Shown piece after piece: positions 1-8,940 of a DNA stretch of 61,373 nucleotides (position 1 is the stretch's first letter; each line of letters opens with the position of its first letter). Location: contig JAVKLK010000025.1 in assembly GCA_031539165.1 (NCBI GenBank), positions 1 through 61,373 of the forward strand, written 5' to 3'. The DNA comes from CAIVSN01 sp031539165. Its GTDB lineage: Bacteria > Patescibacteriota > Gracilibacteria > BD1-5 > UBA2023. Below the pieces are notes generated by a model. That model saw nothing but the letters and a program-made list of their open reading frames with translations, was not told the origin of the DNA and ran no database searches. Made by a program: the position numbers and the translations under genes.

Positions 1-173
1 ACAGCTCCAAGGGAAGAAGGGCGGGGCATGGAAGGAAAGAAAATAGTTTTCTTAATGGACCATAGTATACGAGTATTTCAATTGTCATGCAATACAAAAC
101 TCAACAATTCCTTTTCTGATAATTTGCCTCCCCCTTCTTTCTCCATAGAATCATCGCTTCTTATTTTCAACCA
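1..173. other. Upstream intergenic edge
   Basis: No complete gene is visible in this edge. On the minus strand an ATG at 29-27 opens a frame (Met-Pro-Arg-Pro...) that runs out of the window, so a truncated reverse-strand gene may begin here, but ten codons are too few to judge. The remainder is AT-rich and probably carries the promoter of the DedA gene. I found no convincing -35/-10 pair. Confidence 0.3.
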
Positions 174-767
174 ATGGATGCTCTCACTCAAGGAATTCTC
201 TCCCTCTTTTCTCATATCGATCCTCTTGCGATATTTGTGCTCATGGCTGTGGAATCTTCTATTATCCCATTCCCATCAGAAGTGGTAATGATTCCTGCAG
301 GAGTCGCAGCTGCACAGGGGCACATAGACCCCTTTGTCGCAGTGGCTATGGGAGGACTTGGCTCACTCGCTGGAGCACTCGCAAATTACTATATTGTCGG
401 GAAGTGGCTGGGGAAACCATTTCTTTTGAAATATGGAAAATACTTTCTCATTACAGCGGATGATTATCATCGAGCAGAAGCTCTCTTTCAACAGAATGCA
501 AATCTCTACACATTTGTCGGGCGACTCATTCCTGTAGTACGACAACTCATCTCTGTCCCCGCTGGAATATTTGGAATGTGACTCCTTCCATTTATGTTTC
601 TCACCACACTCGGTGCTACCATATGGAGTGCTGTTCTCGTTGGAGTAGGATATTTCTTCGGCATGGATGCAATTCGTTTCGTACAAGAATATTCTTCAGA
701 AGTGGCTATTGTCGCCATTCCAGCCATTCTCTTCTCTATTTGGTGGAAAATATTTCGCAAGAAATAA
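174..767 (+). CDS. DedA/SNARE-associated (VTT) family membrane protein
   Basis: A 197-residue integral membrane protein of the DedA family, whose members are proposed lipid flippases or transporters acting in envelope homeostasis. Visible family features are the early acidic-hydrophobic stretch FVLMAVESSIIPFPSE, the glycine-rich helix GGLGSLAGALANYYIVG, the arginine-proline motif FVGRLIPVVRQLISVPAG and a C-terminal hydrophobic helix ending in basic residues. One in-frame TGA (579-581) lies in the loop after GIFGM, where the family has Gly, and the frame then continues through two more membrane segments to a TAA. Read with the standard code it would be a truncated 135-residue protein lacking the last helices. 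It is convergent with pheS across a shared terminator. The family assignment is firm; the transported lipid is unknown. Confidence 0.9.
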
Positions 768-784
768 CCGTGATTCCTTGTCAC

Positions 785-812
785 AAAAATAGTCGCTTCT
801 GCGACTATTTTT
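785..812. terminator. Bidirectional hairpin terminator between dedA and pheS
   Basis: A 12-bp perfect stem (785-796 with 801-812) closed by the tetraloop TTCT, with A-run on one side and T-run on the other. It lies between two convergent genes and can serve both as an intrinsic terminator. Confidence 0.85.
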
Positions 813-837
813 CTTTGAGACTCTTGGACACTCTTTA

Positions 838-1881
838 TTAAAACTGTCGCAAGAATGCCACGTTCGGGTTTTGGAAAAAACGCATATCGTTAATGCCATA
901 TTTAATCATGGCAAGGCGATTGAGTCCAAATCCAAAAGCGAATCCAGAGTACTCTGTTGGATCAATTCCCCCATCCCGCAGAACATTGGGGTGAATCATA
1001 CCACATCCCATGAACTCAATCCAACCAGTACCCTTACAGATGCGACACCCCTTTCCATCACAGAATGGACACGAGAAATCAACATCAGCACCTGGCTCGA
1101 CAAATGGATAGTAGCTTGGACGGAGGCGGATTTTTACTTCTTTCTCTGCAATATCAGAAAGCATAGTGCGAATCGTATACTTCATGTTCGCAAAAGAAAT
1201 TCCCTTATCCACCACAATAGCCTCGACTTGATAAAACGTGTTTTCATGCGTTGCGTCTACGTCTTCATTTCGGAACACTCTTCCCGGAATAACAATTCGA
1301 ATCGGTTTTACCAGAGTTCCATCAGCATGAGCATGCTCCTTTAGGATAGCGTTCTGCATACTCGAAGTATGCGTTGCAAGAACATTTCCCGTACCTTCAA
1401 GCCAGAAAGTATCTTGCATATCTCGTGCTGGATGGCTCTTGGGAATATTTACTGCATCAAAATTCTTAAACTCCGTCGTTACCTCCATAGATTCGCGTAT
1501 TTCAAATCCCATGCGGGTAAAACTATCCTCTACCTGACGTATAACTTGCGTGAGAGGGTGAAGGTGCCCATTATTCGATTGAGCCAGAGGGAATGTAATA
1601 TCCTCGTACTGAGTGGCAAGCTCCCGAGCGACGTACGCCTCCTCTATGCGAAGAGCCGCTGCATCAAATGCATGACTCAATCGAACTTTTACGTCATTAG
1701 AAGCCTTTCCAAAGGTTTGTTTTTCCTCGATAGAAAGATCTTTTACCCCTTTGAGAATTTCCGTAAGCTGTCCATTTTTCCCAAAAATAGAATTTTTATA
1801 GAGCACCAGTTCTTCTGCTGCCTGAATCGTCTCCACATGAGAAAGCACAGACTGTTCCAGTTGTTCAAGATGTTGAAGCAT
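838..1881 (-). CDS. pheS: Phenylalanine-tRNA ligase alpha subunit
   Basis: A 347-residue class II aminoacyl-tRNA synthetase catalytic subunit that charges tRNA-Phe, normally as an alpha2beta2 complex with PheT. The N-terminal coiled-coil tRNA-binding region (about 1-90) is followed by class II motif 2 (around GRVFRNEDVDATHENTFYQ) and motif 3 (FGFGLNRLAM). A CxxCxGxxCxxC-type cysteine cluster (CPFCDGKGCRICKG, about residues 268-281) sits in the catalytic domain and probably binds zinc; such an insert is known in some bacterial PheS. No in-frame TGA occurs. pheT is not adjacent, unlike the pheST operon of many bacteria. It lies just downstream of dnaN on the same strand with a 33-nt gap, so co-transcription is likely. 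Confidence 0.95.
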   Translation of the reverse strand: MLQHLEQLEQSVLSHVETIQAAEELVLYKNSIFGKNGQLTEILKGVKDLSIEEKQTFGKASNDVKVRLSHAFDAAALRIEEAYVARELATQYEDITFPLAQSNNGHLHPLTQVIRQVEDSFTRMGFEIRESMEVTTEFKNFDAVNIPKSHPARDMQDTFWLEGTGNVLATHTSSMQNAILKEHAHADGTLVKPIRIVIPGRVFRNEDVDATHENTFYQVEAIVVDKGISFANMKYTIRTMLSDIAEKEVKIRLRPSYYPFVEPGADVDFSCPFCDGKGCRICKGTGWIEFMGCGMIHPNVLRDGGIDPTEYSGFAFGFGLNRLAMIKYGINDMRFFQNPNVAFLRQF

Positions 1882-1914
1882 AAAAACGTAAGGGCAGTAC
1901 GCCCGTAAGAGAAA

Positions 1915-3030
1915 TTAAATTTTAAGCGGCATGATAATGTGCTTGTAGGATTGTTTGCTATCCTCTGCAGGAACTGCCTGTACCATAATAGGAGAAAGCG
2001 GGGTCTCAAAATCAAGACTTACATGGTCATCTCGCATCACAGAGAGTACCTCAAGAAGATAGGTCGCATTAAGTCCCACTGTAGCATCCTCCCCTTCTAT
2101 AGAAGCAGGTATAGTGATTCGTCCTGCTCCAATTTCCGTATCTCCGGTAAAAAGCTCGATTCCACTCTCGGCTCGGAACGCGAGTCGCGTATTGTAATTA
2201 TTTTCTCGTGTAATAAGGTTCATTCGCTTCAGTGCTTGTGTAAGCTCAGTACGAAGTACCACTCCCTTGGTAGAATACCCCTTCGGAAAGAAATTTCGAT
2301 AATCCGGAAAATGCCCGTTGAGCAAACGAGAATATACTTTGATATTTCCAAATACTACCAGAAGCTGATTCTCACTTGCGTACATTTCTACGTCACCAGA
2401 ATCAGGGAGAATTCGAGCCAATTCGATGGCTGTTTTGGAAGGGATGATAATAGAGAGCGGCGGATGCTCAATCTTTCCTTTGAGAATATACTCCGAAAGA
2501 CGGAAACTATCCGTAGAAGCAAACACGATTCCATCTTCTCGAAGCTGAAGACAAATACCCGCAAGAGTGGGGCGGATATTTCCTTCAGCAGTACTAAATA
2601 TCGTTCGTTCGATTGATTTCTTGAGAGAGGCGGCAGGAATTTTGAGCGGCTCATTCACCTGAAACCCTGGAATTACTGGAAATTTCACCGCATCCATTCC
2701 CTTTACTTTGGTAACAGAAGAAGGGGTGGTGAATTCAAGTGCTCCATCATCTACAAGCGCCACAGAAAGCTTCTCCTCCGAAACAAGAGAGAGGAACGAA
2801 GTGATGAAGCGAGAGGATACCGTGAAATTTCCCTCCACCTGAATATCAACATTGGTATCGAGACTGTATTCAATCGCCATTTCAAGATTATTCGCTGTGA
2901 GAACGATCTTTTTATATTGGACGCTGAGAAGGATATTTTCGAGAATGGGAGTCATCCCACCTGGCGAACTCGCATGGCTGACAATATCAACCGCCGATTT
3001 GAACTGACTTGTTTGAGTGCTAAAGCGCAT
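1915..3030 (-). CDS. dnaN: DNA polymerase III beta sliding clamp
   Basis: The ring-forming processivity clamp of replication, 371 residues when started at the ATG at 3030 (MRFSTQTSQF); an upstream TTG at 3084 is possible but adds residues unlike the family. The three-domain clamp pattern is recognisable: N-terminal SHASSPGGMTPILENIL, the central strand-loop NGHFPDYRNFFP, and the C-terminal domain ending HIIMPLKI, which corresponds to the family's conserved C-terminal MPMRL-like strand. The frame contains no TGA codon, like other highly conserved genes here. No dnaA or recF lies nearby, so this is probably not at an origin. It is divergent from the Nudix gene. Confidence 0.95.
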   Translation of the reverse strand: MRFSTQTSQFKSAVDIVSHASSPGGMTPILENILLSVQYKKIVLTANNLEMAIEYSLDTNVDIQVEGNFTVSSRFITSFLSLVSEEKLSVALVDDGALEFTTPSSVTKVKGMDAVKFPVIPGFQVNEPLKIPAASLKKSIERTIFSTAEGNIRPTLAGICLQLREDGIVFASTDSFRLSEYILKGKIEHPPLSIIIPSKTAIELARILPDSGDVEMYASENQLLVVFGNIKVYSRLLNGHFPDYRNFFPKGYSTKGVVLRTELTQALKRMNLITRENNYNTRLAFRAESGIELFTGDTEIGAGRITIPASIEGEDATVGLNATYLLEVLSVMRDDHVSLDFETPLSPIMVQAVPAEDSKQSYKHIIMPLKI

Positions 3031-3149
3031 GATTTTCGGAGCTATGAGATGGACAAAATCTACAAAATTACGCACGAAATGCAAGGAGGAAATTTATTTT
3101 TGTTTTTGAGTGGGTTCTGACTATATTGAGAGTATCTTACATATCCGCT

Positions 3150-3620
3150 ATGAGAATCTTTGAAAAGAGTTCTGGCGGCATCGTCTATCGAAAACAGAAT
3201 GACCAGATAGACATTCTTCTCTTGGAACGGAAAAATACCAAAGGCGAGACTGACTACGTGCTTCCAAAATGACATATGGAAGCCGGGGAAACCGCAAAGG
3301 AAACCGCACTGAGAGAGATTGCCGAAGAAACAGGACTCGAACACGCAAAACTTGAAGTCATCAAGTTTATGAGCAAAATAAACTACAGCTTTGTCGCAAC
3401 TCACATGGAAGGAAATCCTCTCATCGACAAAGACGTATATCTCTTTTTGGTCAGATATACGGGGAGCATGACTCCTCAGGCCCTCTGAGTCGATGCAGAT
3501 CCTGATGAACCAGGAGAAAAATTCAGCGGCATCTCTTGGAAAAGTCTCGATGAACTTTCTCATATAAATATGAAACCCGATATTATGAGTTTCGTTCGGA
3601 AAAACGTTATGTACATGTAA
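3150..3620 (+). CDS. Nudix (MutT-type) hydrolase
   Basis: A 156-residue Nudix hydrolase that cleaves nucleoside diphosphates linked to another moiety; the substrate is not readable. The Nudix box is complete at residues 41-63: G, five residues, E, seven residues, REIAEETGL. The first Gly of the box is encoded by TGA (3270-3272), one of the clearest signs in the window that UGA means glycine. A second TGA (3486-3488) follows MTPQAL and keeps the frame open to the TAA. The neighbouring MBL-like gene starts 10 nt downstream on the same strand. There is no Shine-Dalgarno motif before the ATG. Confidence 0.92.
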
Positions 3621-3630
3621 TCTTACTCCT

Positions 3631-4092
3631 ATGGAAATCACTCTTTCGCAAAACACCCCTTGCATCACCACTGAAAAAAAGTTGGTACAATTTGAAGATG
3701 GAATTCTCAATATTGACGGGATGACTATTGATACTCCAGGAGAATACGAGAAATCTGGAGTCTTGGTTCAAACAAGAAACATTGGAGAGTCACTCGTACA
3801 TGAACTGCAAGTCGAGCGAAAAATCGTTGGATATATCCCGGCAAGCATCACTGAAGCAACGGAAGAATTAATAGGATTCTTCGACGACCTTGATGTACTT
3901 CTCATCGCTGGAGCAAAAGAAGATATCAAAATTTTTGAATCACTTGAAGCACGGGTTGTAGTTCCCTACGGAGAAAATAGAGAACAGTTTCTCGTAAATG
4001 CGGGCCAGTCAGCACTAGAGATTACCGAGAAATATAAGTCAAAAGAATCCGACTTTGAAGGAGAAACTACCGTGTTCGTTCGTCTTGCGTAA
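3631..4092 (+). CDS. Small conserved protein, possibly derived from the metallo-beta-lactamase fold
   Basis: A 153-residue protein of unknown function. The segment IDTPGEYEKSGVLVQTR resembles the PGEYE-type motif of short COG2220-like metallo-beta-lactamase-fold proteins common in CPR genomes, and later strands (VLLIAGAKE, RVVVPYGENREQFL) would fit the second half of that fold. The zinc-binding HxHxDH motif is absent, so hydrolase activity is unlikely. No signal peptide or membrane segment is visible. It follows the Nudix gene by 10 nt and precedes the ATP synthase operon. The relation to the MBL fold is an inference from short motifs only. Confidence 0.6.
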   Translation: MEITLSQNTPCITTEKKLVQFEDGILNIDGMTIDTPGEYEKSGVLVQTRNIGESLVHELQVERKIVGYIPASITEATEELIGFFDDLDVLLIAGAKEDIKIFESLEARVVVPYGENREQFLVNAGQSALEITEKYKSKESDFEGETTVFVRLA

Positions 4093-4095
4093 GAT

Positions 4096-4123
4096 TTGCA
4101 TTTCTCCCACTCGTCCATATACT
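4096..4123 (+). promoter_or_regulatory. Predicted promoter of the atpBEFHAG segment
   Basis: TTGCAT (4096-4101), a 16-nt spacer and TATACT (4118-4123), 33 nt upstream of the atpB ATG. The -10 and its downstream flank read TATACTTTCCGCG, nearly identical to the one preceding atpD (TATACTTTGCGCG). Confidence 0.5.
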
Positions 4124-4156
4124 TTCCGCGCTTTTTACTCGATGTCCGCTTCGTAG

Positions 4157-4975
4157 ATGAATCTCATACCTACCGCTTTCGCAGCTAGCACAGAACATGC
4201 CGGTCCTCATATACCGGCTCTTATGGGCGAGAGTACCGGTATTCATATCTGACCTCTCTCTGTCACTACAACCATGCTCTCAACATGGATTTTCATGGTG
4301 GTGCTTTTTGTGGGAGTAGGAATTCTCTATCGAGCATCTCGACCAAGTGGGTCTCCTCGAATTCGAGCTATTGGAATCGATCTAATTGCTCGACTTGACG
4401 CTATGTTCACTGGACTTATCGGTTCAAGCAGTATCGCTCGTCGATATCTTTGGCTCGTGGCTGGATTCTTCATATTCATATTCTTCGCGAATATATTCGG
4501 ACTTATCCTCGACGTAATAAACCTCATCATTCCGTCTGCGCACGCCTATCTTCGACCGATTAATTCCGATCTCAACACTACTTTGATTATGGCCACAACC
4601 ATTATTCTTGTAGCACAGGCAGCGGGAGTTTGGGTAAAATGAGTGGTGCACCACTACGGACATTATGTGATGAATTTTCGTGGAAATACTCTTCCAGAGA
4701 AGTGCATTAACTTTTTTATTGGGTGGCTCCACTTCTTTGGTGAAGTAATTCGAATCGGATCACTCTCTCTTCGACTGTTCCTGAATATCTTCGTTGGGGT
4801 CATTCTCATTGGAGTTGCAGCGCATATTGGAGGACTTCTTCCTGGATATGGAATCGGGCAATTTCTCACGCTTCCATTTTGGTTCTTTGAGCTTCTTGTA
4901 GCCTTCCTTCAGGCATATATATTTATGACGCTCTCTGGACTGTATCTCAAAGAATCTCACCAAGAAGCACACTAG
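4157..4975 (+). CDS. atpB: F1Fo ATP synthase subunit a
   Basis: The 272-residue membrane subunit that forms the proton half-channels and works with the c-ring. The start at 4157 is fixed by an in-frame TAG immediately upstream (4154-4156). Two TGA codons occur: 4250-4252 in the N-terminal extracytoplasmic stretch and 4640-4642 after AAGVWVK. Both are read through. The essential arginine is present in the conserved helix SLSLRLFLNIFVG, and GLLPGYG and the C-terminal FLQAYIFMTLSGLYL helix match the family. It is the first gene of the split atp operon; atpI is absent. Start-to-end length is normal for subunit a. Confidence 0.95.
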
Positions 4976-5050
4976 CACGAAGCTAGGAACGAGGAGCTTT
5001 GGCTCTTTGTTCCTGATTTTGAGCAGGGTTTATCATTAAATTTTTCTACT

Positions 5051-5254
5051 ATGGAAGCATCATTTCTCCCTCTTGCACTTATTGGTGTAATCGGTTCTGG
5101 AGTTGGTATTGGACTTATCGGTATGGGTGCCATGGGCGCTATGGGTCGAAATCCTTCGGCAGCTGGACCAATTAGTACAAATATGCTTATTGCGATTGCC
5201 ATGTGTGAGGTTCCAGGACTTCTTGCCTTTGCTGCACTCTTCATTATTAAGTAG
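5051..5254 (+). CDS. atpE: F1Fo ATP synthase subunit c
   Basis: A 67-residue two-helix proteolipid that forms the rotor ring. Helix 1 is the glycine-rich GVIGSGVGIGLIGMGAMGAMG, followed by the cytoplasmic loop RNPSA and helix 2 carrying the ion-binding carboxylate in MCEVPGLLAF. The Gln in helix 1 and the Ser/Thr after the Glu that mark sodium-binding c subunits are not present (Ile and Val-Pro instead), so proton coupling is more likely; that is an inference. No TGA codons. It lies between atpB and atpF with ordinary operon spacing. Confidence 0.95.
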   Translation: MEASFLPLALIGVIGSGVGIGLIGMGAMGAMGRNPSAAGPISTNMLIAIAMCEVPGLLAFAALFIIK

Positions 5255-5310
5255 GAATACTCCTTCCTTGAAGTTTCAAGGAAGTTTTTCGTTTTTTTCT
5301 CTCTTTGACT

Positions 5311-5778
5311 ATGGGTCTCGTCGATCTCTCCTCTCTTCTTGTACAGGCAGTTAACATTGCTGTTATTGTTTTTGTGCTCCGTAAATTCGTGTTCCTTCCC
5401 TATCTCAAGCATATTGATACTGAAGTAGCAAAACGACAAGAATTGGAAACAAAAACTGCCGATGCAGATATCATTATACAAACTGCTCAGAAACAAGCTG
5501 AAGCACAAATAGAGGCAGCGAAACAAGAGGCGAATGAAATCCGAAAGAACGCCCGAGACCTCGCAAAACGAGAAACCTCTCTCAGTCTTTCAGCTGCTGC
5601 AGATGAAGCACAAGCTATCAAAAATAAGGCCCTCGGAGAGATTGAAGCAGAAAAACTTTCCCTTGAATCAGAAATGCGAGGAAAAATTCTTTCTGTTGCA
5701 ATAGCTCTCAATACAAAACTTTTCGGTGATTCAAAAAAGAACGCTGAACTTCTTGAACAATTTGCCAAGCAACTCTAG
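5311..5778 (+). CDS. atpF: F1Fo ATP synthase subunit b
   Basis: The 155-residue peripheral stalk subunit. One N-terminal membrane helix (about 8-26, LLVQAVNIAVIVFVLRKFVF) is followed by a long charged alanine-rich coiled coil that dimerises and reaches to the top of F1, with a C-terminal segment that contacts subunit delta. The ATG at 5311 is preferred over a TTG two codons earlier. It is free of TGA. Its stop codon TAG is followed after 1 nt by the atpH ATG, implying translational coupling. Confidence 0.93.
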   Translation: MGLVDLSSLLVQAVNIAVIVFVLRKFVFLPYLKHIDTEVAKRQELETKTADADIIIQTAQKQAEAQIEAAKQEANEIRKNARDLAKRETSLSLSAAADEAQAIKNKALGEIEAEKLSLESEMRGKILSVAIALNTKLFGDSKKNAELLEQFAKQL

Positions 5779-5779
5779 T

Positions 5780-6109
5780 ATGACCCCCACTCTGTCACAC
5801 GAATCTATTCTCAAGGCCAGCCTTCCTGAGCTTCAAAATACACTTCGAATTCTTCGTCAGATACGAAGTGCTCAGAAGCGATCAGGAAAACGCTGACTTG
5901 AGAGTGTTCTTGGAAAAAAAGAATCCATACGAGTCGAGCTCCCTGTATGATCTACTCCAGAAATAGCAAATCACCTTCTCAAGAAGCTTGGAGTATCCCC
6001 AGACTCTTGCGAATACAAAGAAAATGCAAAGCTTATTGGCGGAATTCGAGTATTCATAGGAGATACACTCTATGATGGCTCACTCACAACCCTTACTCAA
6101 AAAATTTAA
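5780..6109 (+). CDS. atpH: Short F1Fo ATP synthase subunit delta
   Basis: A 109-residue protein placed exactly where atpH belongs, between atpF and atpA. Its C-terminus (LIGGIRVFIGDTLYDGS) matches the conserved end of delta/OSCP subunits, and VELP...NHLLKKLG resembles the preceding strands. Typical delta is about 175-180 residues; the N-terminal six-helix domain that binds the F1 alpha subunits appears to be almost wholly missing. Two in-frame TGA codons (after SGKR and after VELPV) hide this gene from standard-code prediction. Either the stator contact is simplified in this lineage or another protein supplies it. Confidence 0.85.
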
Positions 6110-6118
6110 ATTTTTCAC

Positions 6119-7615
6119 ATGACTACGAATCTCATCGACCGACTCATACAAGATGTCGAAAACCAAATTGATAGCGCTGAACTTACCCCAGAGCGCTCCA
6201 ACTCAGGAGTGGTCGTATATCTAGGAGATGGAATCGCCCGAGTGGTTGGACTTCGAGAAGTTGCCTACAATGAAGTTGTTGAATTTGAATCCGGCGCCGT
6301 TGGAGTAGCTCTCAATCTTGAAGAGCATTCTGTGGGAATAGTCGTTCTCTCTGGTTTTGGAAAAATCAAGGAAGGTGATGTAGTGAAGACTACTGGTCGC
6401 ATTCTTGAAGTCCCTGTGGGAGATGCTATGCTCGGTCGAATCGTTGATGCTTTGGGAAATCCAGTCGATGGACTTGGTCCAATTGCGGCGGCAGATCACT
6501 ATCCAACGGAGCGGGTTGCCTCTGGAGTTATGAGCCGAAAGTCCGTTCATGAACCAATGGCTACAGGAATTAAGGCCATTGATGCCCTCGTACCTATTGG
6601 ACGTGGTCAGCGAGAGCTTATTATTGGAGATCGACAAACAGGAAAAACACAAGTTGCTATCGATACCATTCTCAACCAAAAGGGAAAGAACATGAAGTGT
6701 ATCTATGTTGCGATTGGGCAAAAAGATTCGAAGGTGATTGCTATCGCTGAAGAGCTCAAAAAAGCTGGGGCCATGGACTATACCACCATCGTTGTTGCTG
6801 GAGCTTCGGCACCAGCATCCATGCAGTGGCTTGCTCCATTCGCTGGATGTGCGATTGCTGAATATTTCATGTTCAAGGGGGAACATGCTCTCATCATCTA
6901 CGATGATTTGACGAAGCATGCAAATGCCTACCGTGAAATGTCACTCCTCCTTCGACGACCACCAGGACGAGAAGCATATCCTGGAGACGTGTTTTATCTT
7001 CACTCTCGTTTGCTCGAGCGATCAGCAAAACTGAACGATGAACTTGGGGCTGGATCTCTTACGGCACTTCCTATTATTGAGACTCAAGGTGGTGACGTTT
7101 CTGCATATGTTCCAACCAATGTTATCTCCATTACCGATGGACAGATTTTCTTGGAATCTGGTCTCTTCAATTCAGGAGTGAAACCAGCTATCAACGTAGG
7201 ACTCTCCGTATCTCGAGTTGGAGGTTCTGCTCAGACAAAAGCTATGAAGCGTGTAGCAGGAACTCTGAAGCTTGACCTCGCACAATTCCGAGAACTTGAA
7301 GCCTTCTCTCAGTTTGCTTCCGACCTTGATGCTGATACTCGCAAGCAACTCGAGCGAGGAAAGCGAATGGTTGAGATTTTGAAGCAAGGGACTGGAGAAC
7401 CAGTTCCATTCGAAAAGCAGGTATGTCTCATCTATGCTGGAACTATCGGAGCGCTTGATGACATCGAAACAGGAAAAATCAAAGAATTTGAACGAGACCT
7501 CTATCTTGCGCTTGATCAAGAAGAAACAACGATTAACGCGATTCGAGAATCAAAAGATCTTTCCGATGAATCAAAAGAATCTCTCAAAAAAATTATCAGC
7601 TCCATCACCCGTTAG
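6119..7615 (+). CDS. atpA: F1Fo ATP synthase subunit alpha
   Basis: The 498-residue non-catalytic nucleotide-binding subunit of F1. The Walker A motif GDRQTGKT (about residue 170), the ALIIYDDLTKHA Walker B region and the LLRRPPGREAYPGD motif are all intact, and the length is normal. Not a single glycine is encoded by TGA, in contrast to the smaller genes around it. It begins 9 nt after atpH and is followed by atpG after 12 nt. Confidence 0.97.
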   Translation: MTTNLIDRLIQDVENQIDSAELTPERSNSGVVVYLGDGIARVVGLREVAYNEVVEFESGAVGVALNLEEHSVGIVVLSGFGKIKEGDVVKTTGRILEVPVGDAMLGRIVDALGNPVDGLGPIAAADHYPTERVASGVMSRKSVHEPMATGIKAIDALVPIGRGQRELIIGDRQTGKTQVAIDTILNQKGKNMKCIYVAIGQKDSKVIAIAEELKKAGAMDYTTIVVAGASAPASMQWLAPFAGCAIAEYFMFKGEHALIIYDDLTKHANAYREMSLLLRRPPGREAYPGDVFYLHSRLLERSAKLNDELGAGSLTALPIIETQGGDVSAYVPTNVISITDGQIFLESGLFNSGVKPAINVGLSVSRVGGSAQTKAMKRVAGTLKLDLAQFRELEAFSQFASDLDADTRKQLERGKRMVEILKQGTGEPVPFEKQVCLIYAGTIGALDDIETGKIKEFERDLYLALDQEETTINAIRESKDLSDESKESLKKIISSITR

Positions 7616-7627
7616 TCCAGTTCATAT

Positions 7628-8503
7628 ATGGCAGGCTCCAAAGAAATAAAAGCGCGCATAAAATCCGTCAAAAACACCGGAAAAATTACCAAAGCGATGG
7701 AACTTATTTCGACGGTAAAAATGAAAAAGGCTCAGGATAGTGCTGTTCACGCTCGTCCCTTTGCCATAGAGGCAGCAAAGCTCCTCGCAAACCTTGGTGT
7801 GGTAAATTCTGGAACACAGACCCCAACACATCGGGAGCTTATTCTTGTTCTTGCTTCCAATAAGGGTCTTTGTGGTGGGTATAATGTAAACGTATTCAAG
7901 GCAATTGCTTCTCTTATCCGAGAAAATCCAGAAACACATTTTGATTTTGTAACAGCAGGCAAGCGAGGACGAGATTTCATCCAGAGAACTGGTCAATCTC
8001 TTGTCTGAGATTACTCTGATGTCCTCAAAGATGCGGTGAGCGCCAAAGAAACAAAAGAGGTTTCTCGATACCTTCAAAGACTCGCTCAAGAAGGAGGATA
8101 CGATCGAGTGCGAATTGTGTACTCCCACTTCATTTCAGCCATTGCTCAGAAGCCCGTCATAAAAACGCTCTTCCCTATCACGGGTTCTGAAATTCAAGAG
8201 TTTTTTGCAGAATTAGGAATTGCCCCTCAAGCAGACTCATTGGTTGAATACCAATTTGAACCTTCTCGAACTGCGATAGCAGAGACGACTCTTCCTATGA
8301 TTTACGACCTCATTGTTCTTGAATCTTTCTTGGAAGCAAAAGCAAGTGAACATGCCGCTCGTATGGTAGCTATGAAGAACGCAAAAGACTCTGCAAACAA
8401 AAAAGTAAAGAGCCTCACACTCAGCTTTAATAAAGCCCGACAAGCAGGAATTACGAAAGAGGTTTCTGAGATAGTGAGCGGAGTGGAAAGCATGAAAGAA
8501 TAA
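7628..8503 (+). CDS. atpG: F1Fo ATP synthase subunit gamma
   Basis: The 291-residue central rotor shaft. The conserved N-terminal helix KARIKSVKNTGKITKAMELI, the LVLASNKGLCGGYN motif and the C-terminal helix containing MKNAKDSANK are present. One TGA (8006-8008) after GQSLV is read as Gly and joins what would otherwise be two fragments. The C-terminal end EIVSGVESMKE matches the family, where that helix penetrates the alpha3beta3 hexamer. It is the last gene of the first atp block; atpD and atpC follow about 1 kb later. Confidence 0.95.
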
Positions 8504-8513
8504 TACCATTCCC

Positions 8514-8918
8514 ATGCATCTGATAGTTTACTCTGATGGTGGTGCACGATGAAACCCCGGTCCTGCAGGTCTCGGGGTCTTTATTTGTCAATCTGATGGG
8601 ACACCAGTGGAGAGACGCTACAAATATCTTTGAGAAACAACCAATAATGTAGCGGAGTACATGGGGGCACTTTGTGGGATAGAAAGAGCTATCGAGCTTG
8701 GTGCTACATCTATCGAGCTTCGGGCAGATTCCAAGCTCGTCATCGAGCAGCTTTCAGGGAATTACAAAGTGAAGAACCTCACCCTCAAAGAGATTCACCA
8801 AAGAATTCGAGATATTCTCTCTCGTTTCGCCTGAAACGTACAGTTTACTCACGTTCCTCGAGAGAAAAATGTGGAAGCAGATCGCCTCTCCAATATCGCT
8901 ATGGATCGACGGAGATAA
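8514..8918 (+). CDS. Ribonuclease HI-like protein
   Basis: A 134-residue RNase H-fold protein of the short type common in Gram-positive and CPR bacteria. The catalytic signature YSDGGARGNPG is at residues 7-17, with Gly13 encoded by TGA (8550-8552), an invariant position. The other carboxylates are visible at AEYMGALCGIERA, LRADSKLVIEQL and EADRLSNIA. It would remove RNA from RNA/DNA hybrids in the cytoplasm. Three TGA codons occur in all, so none of the gene is detectable as one frame under the standard code. It follows atpG by 10 nt and interrupts the atp operon. Confidence 0.92.
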
Positions 8919-8940
8919 ATGAAGACTCCTTCCGAAAATA

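Noticed and set aside
28..288. An 86-codon plus-strand frame at the start of the window
   Set aside because: It overlaps the DedA gene in another frame, has an odd composition, and no motif or upstream signals.
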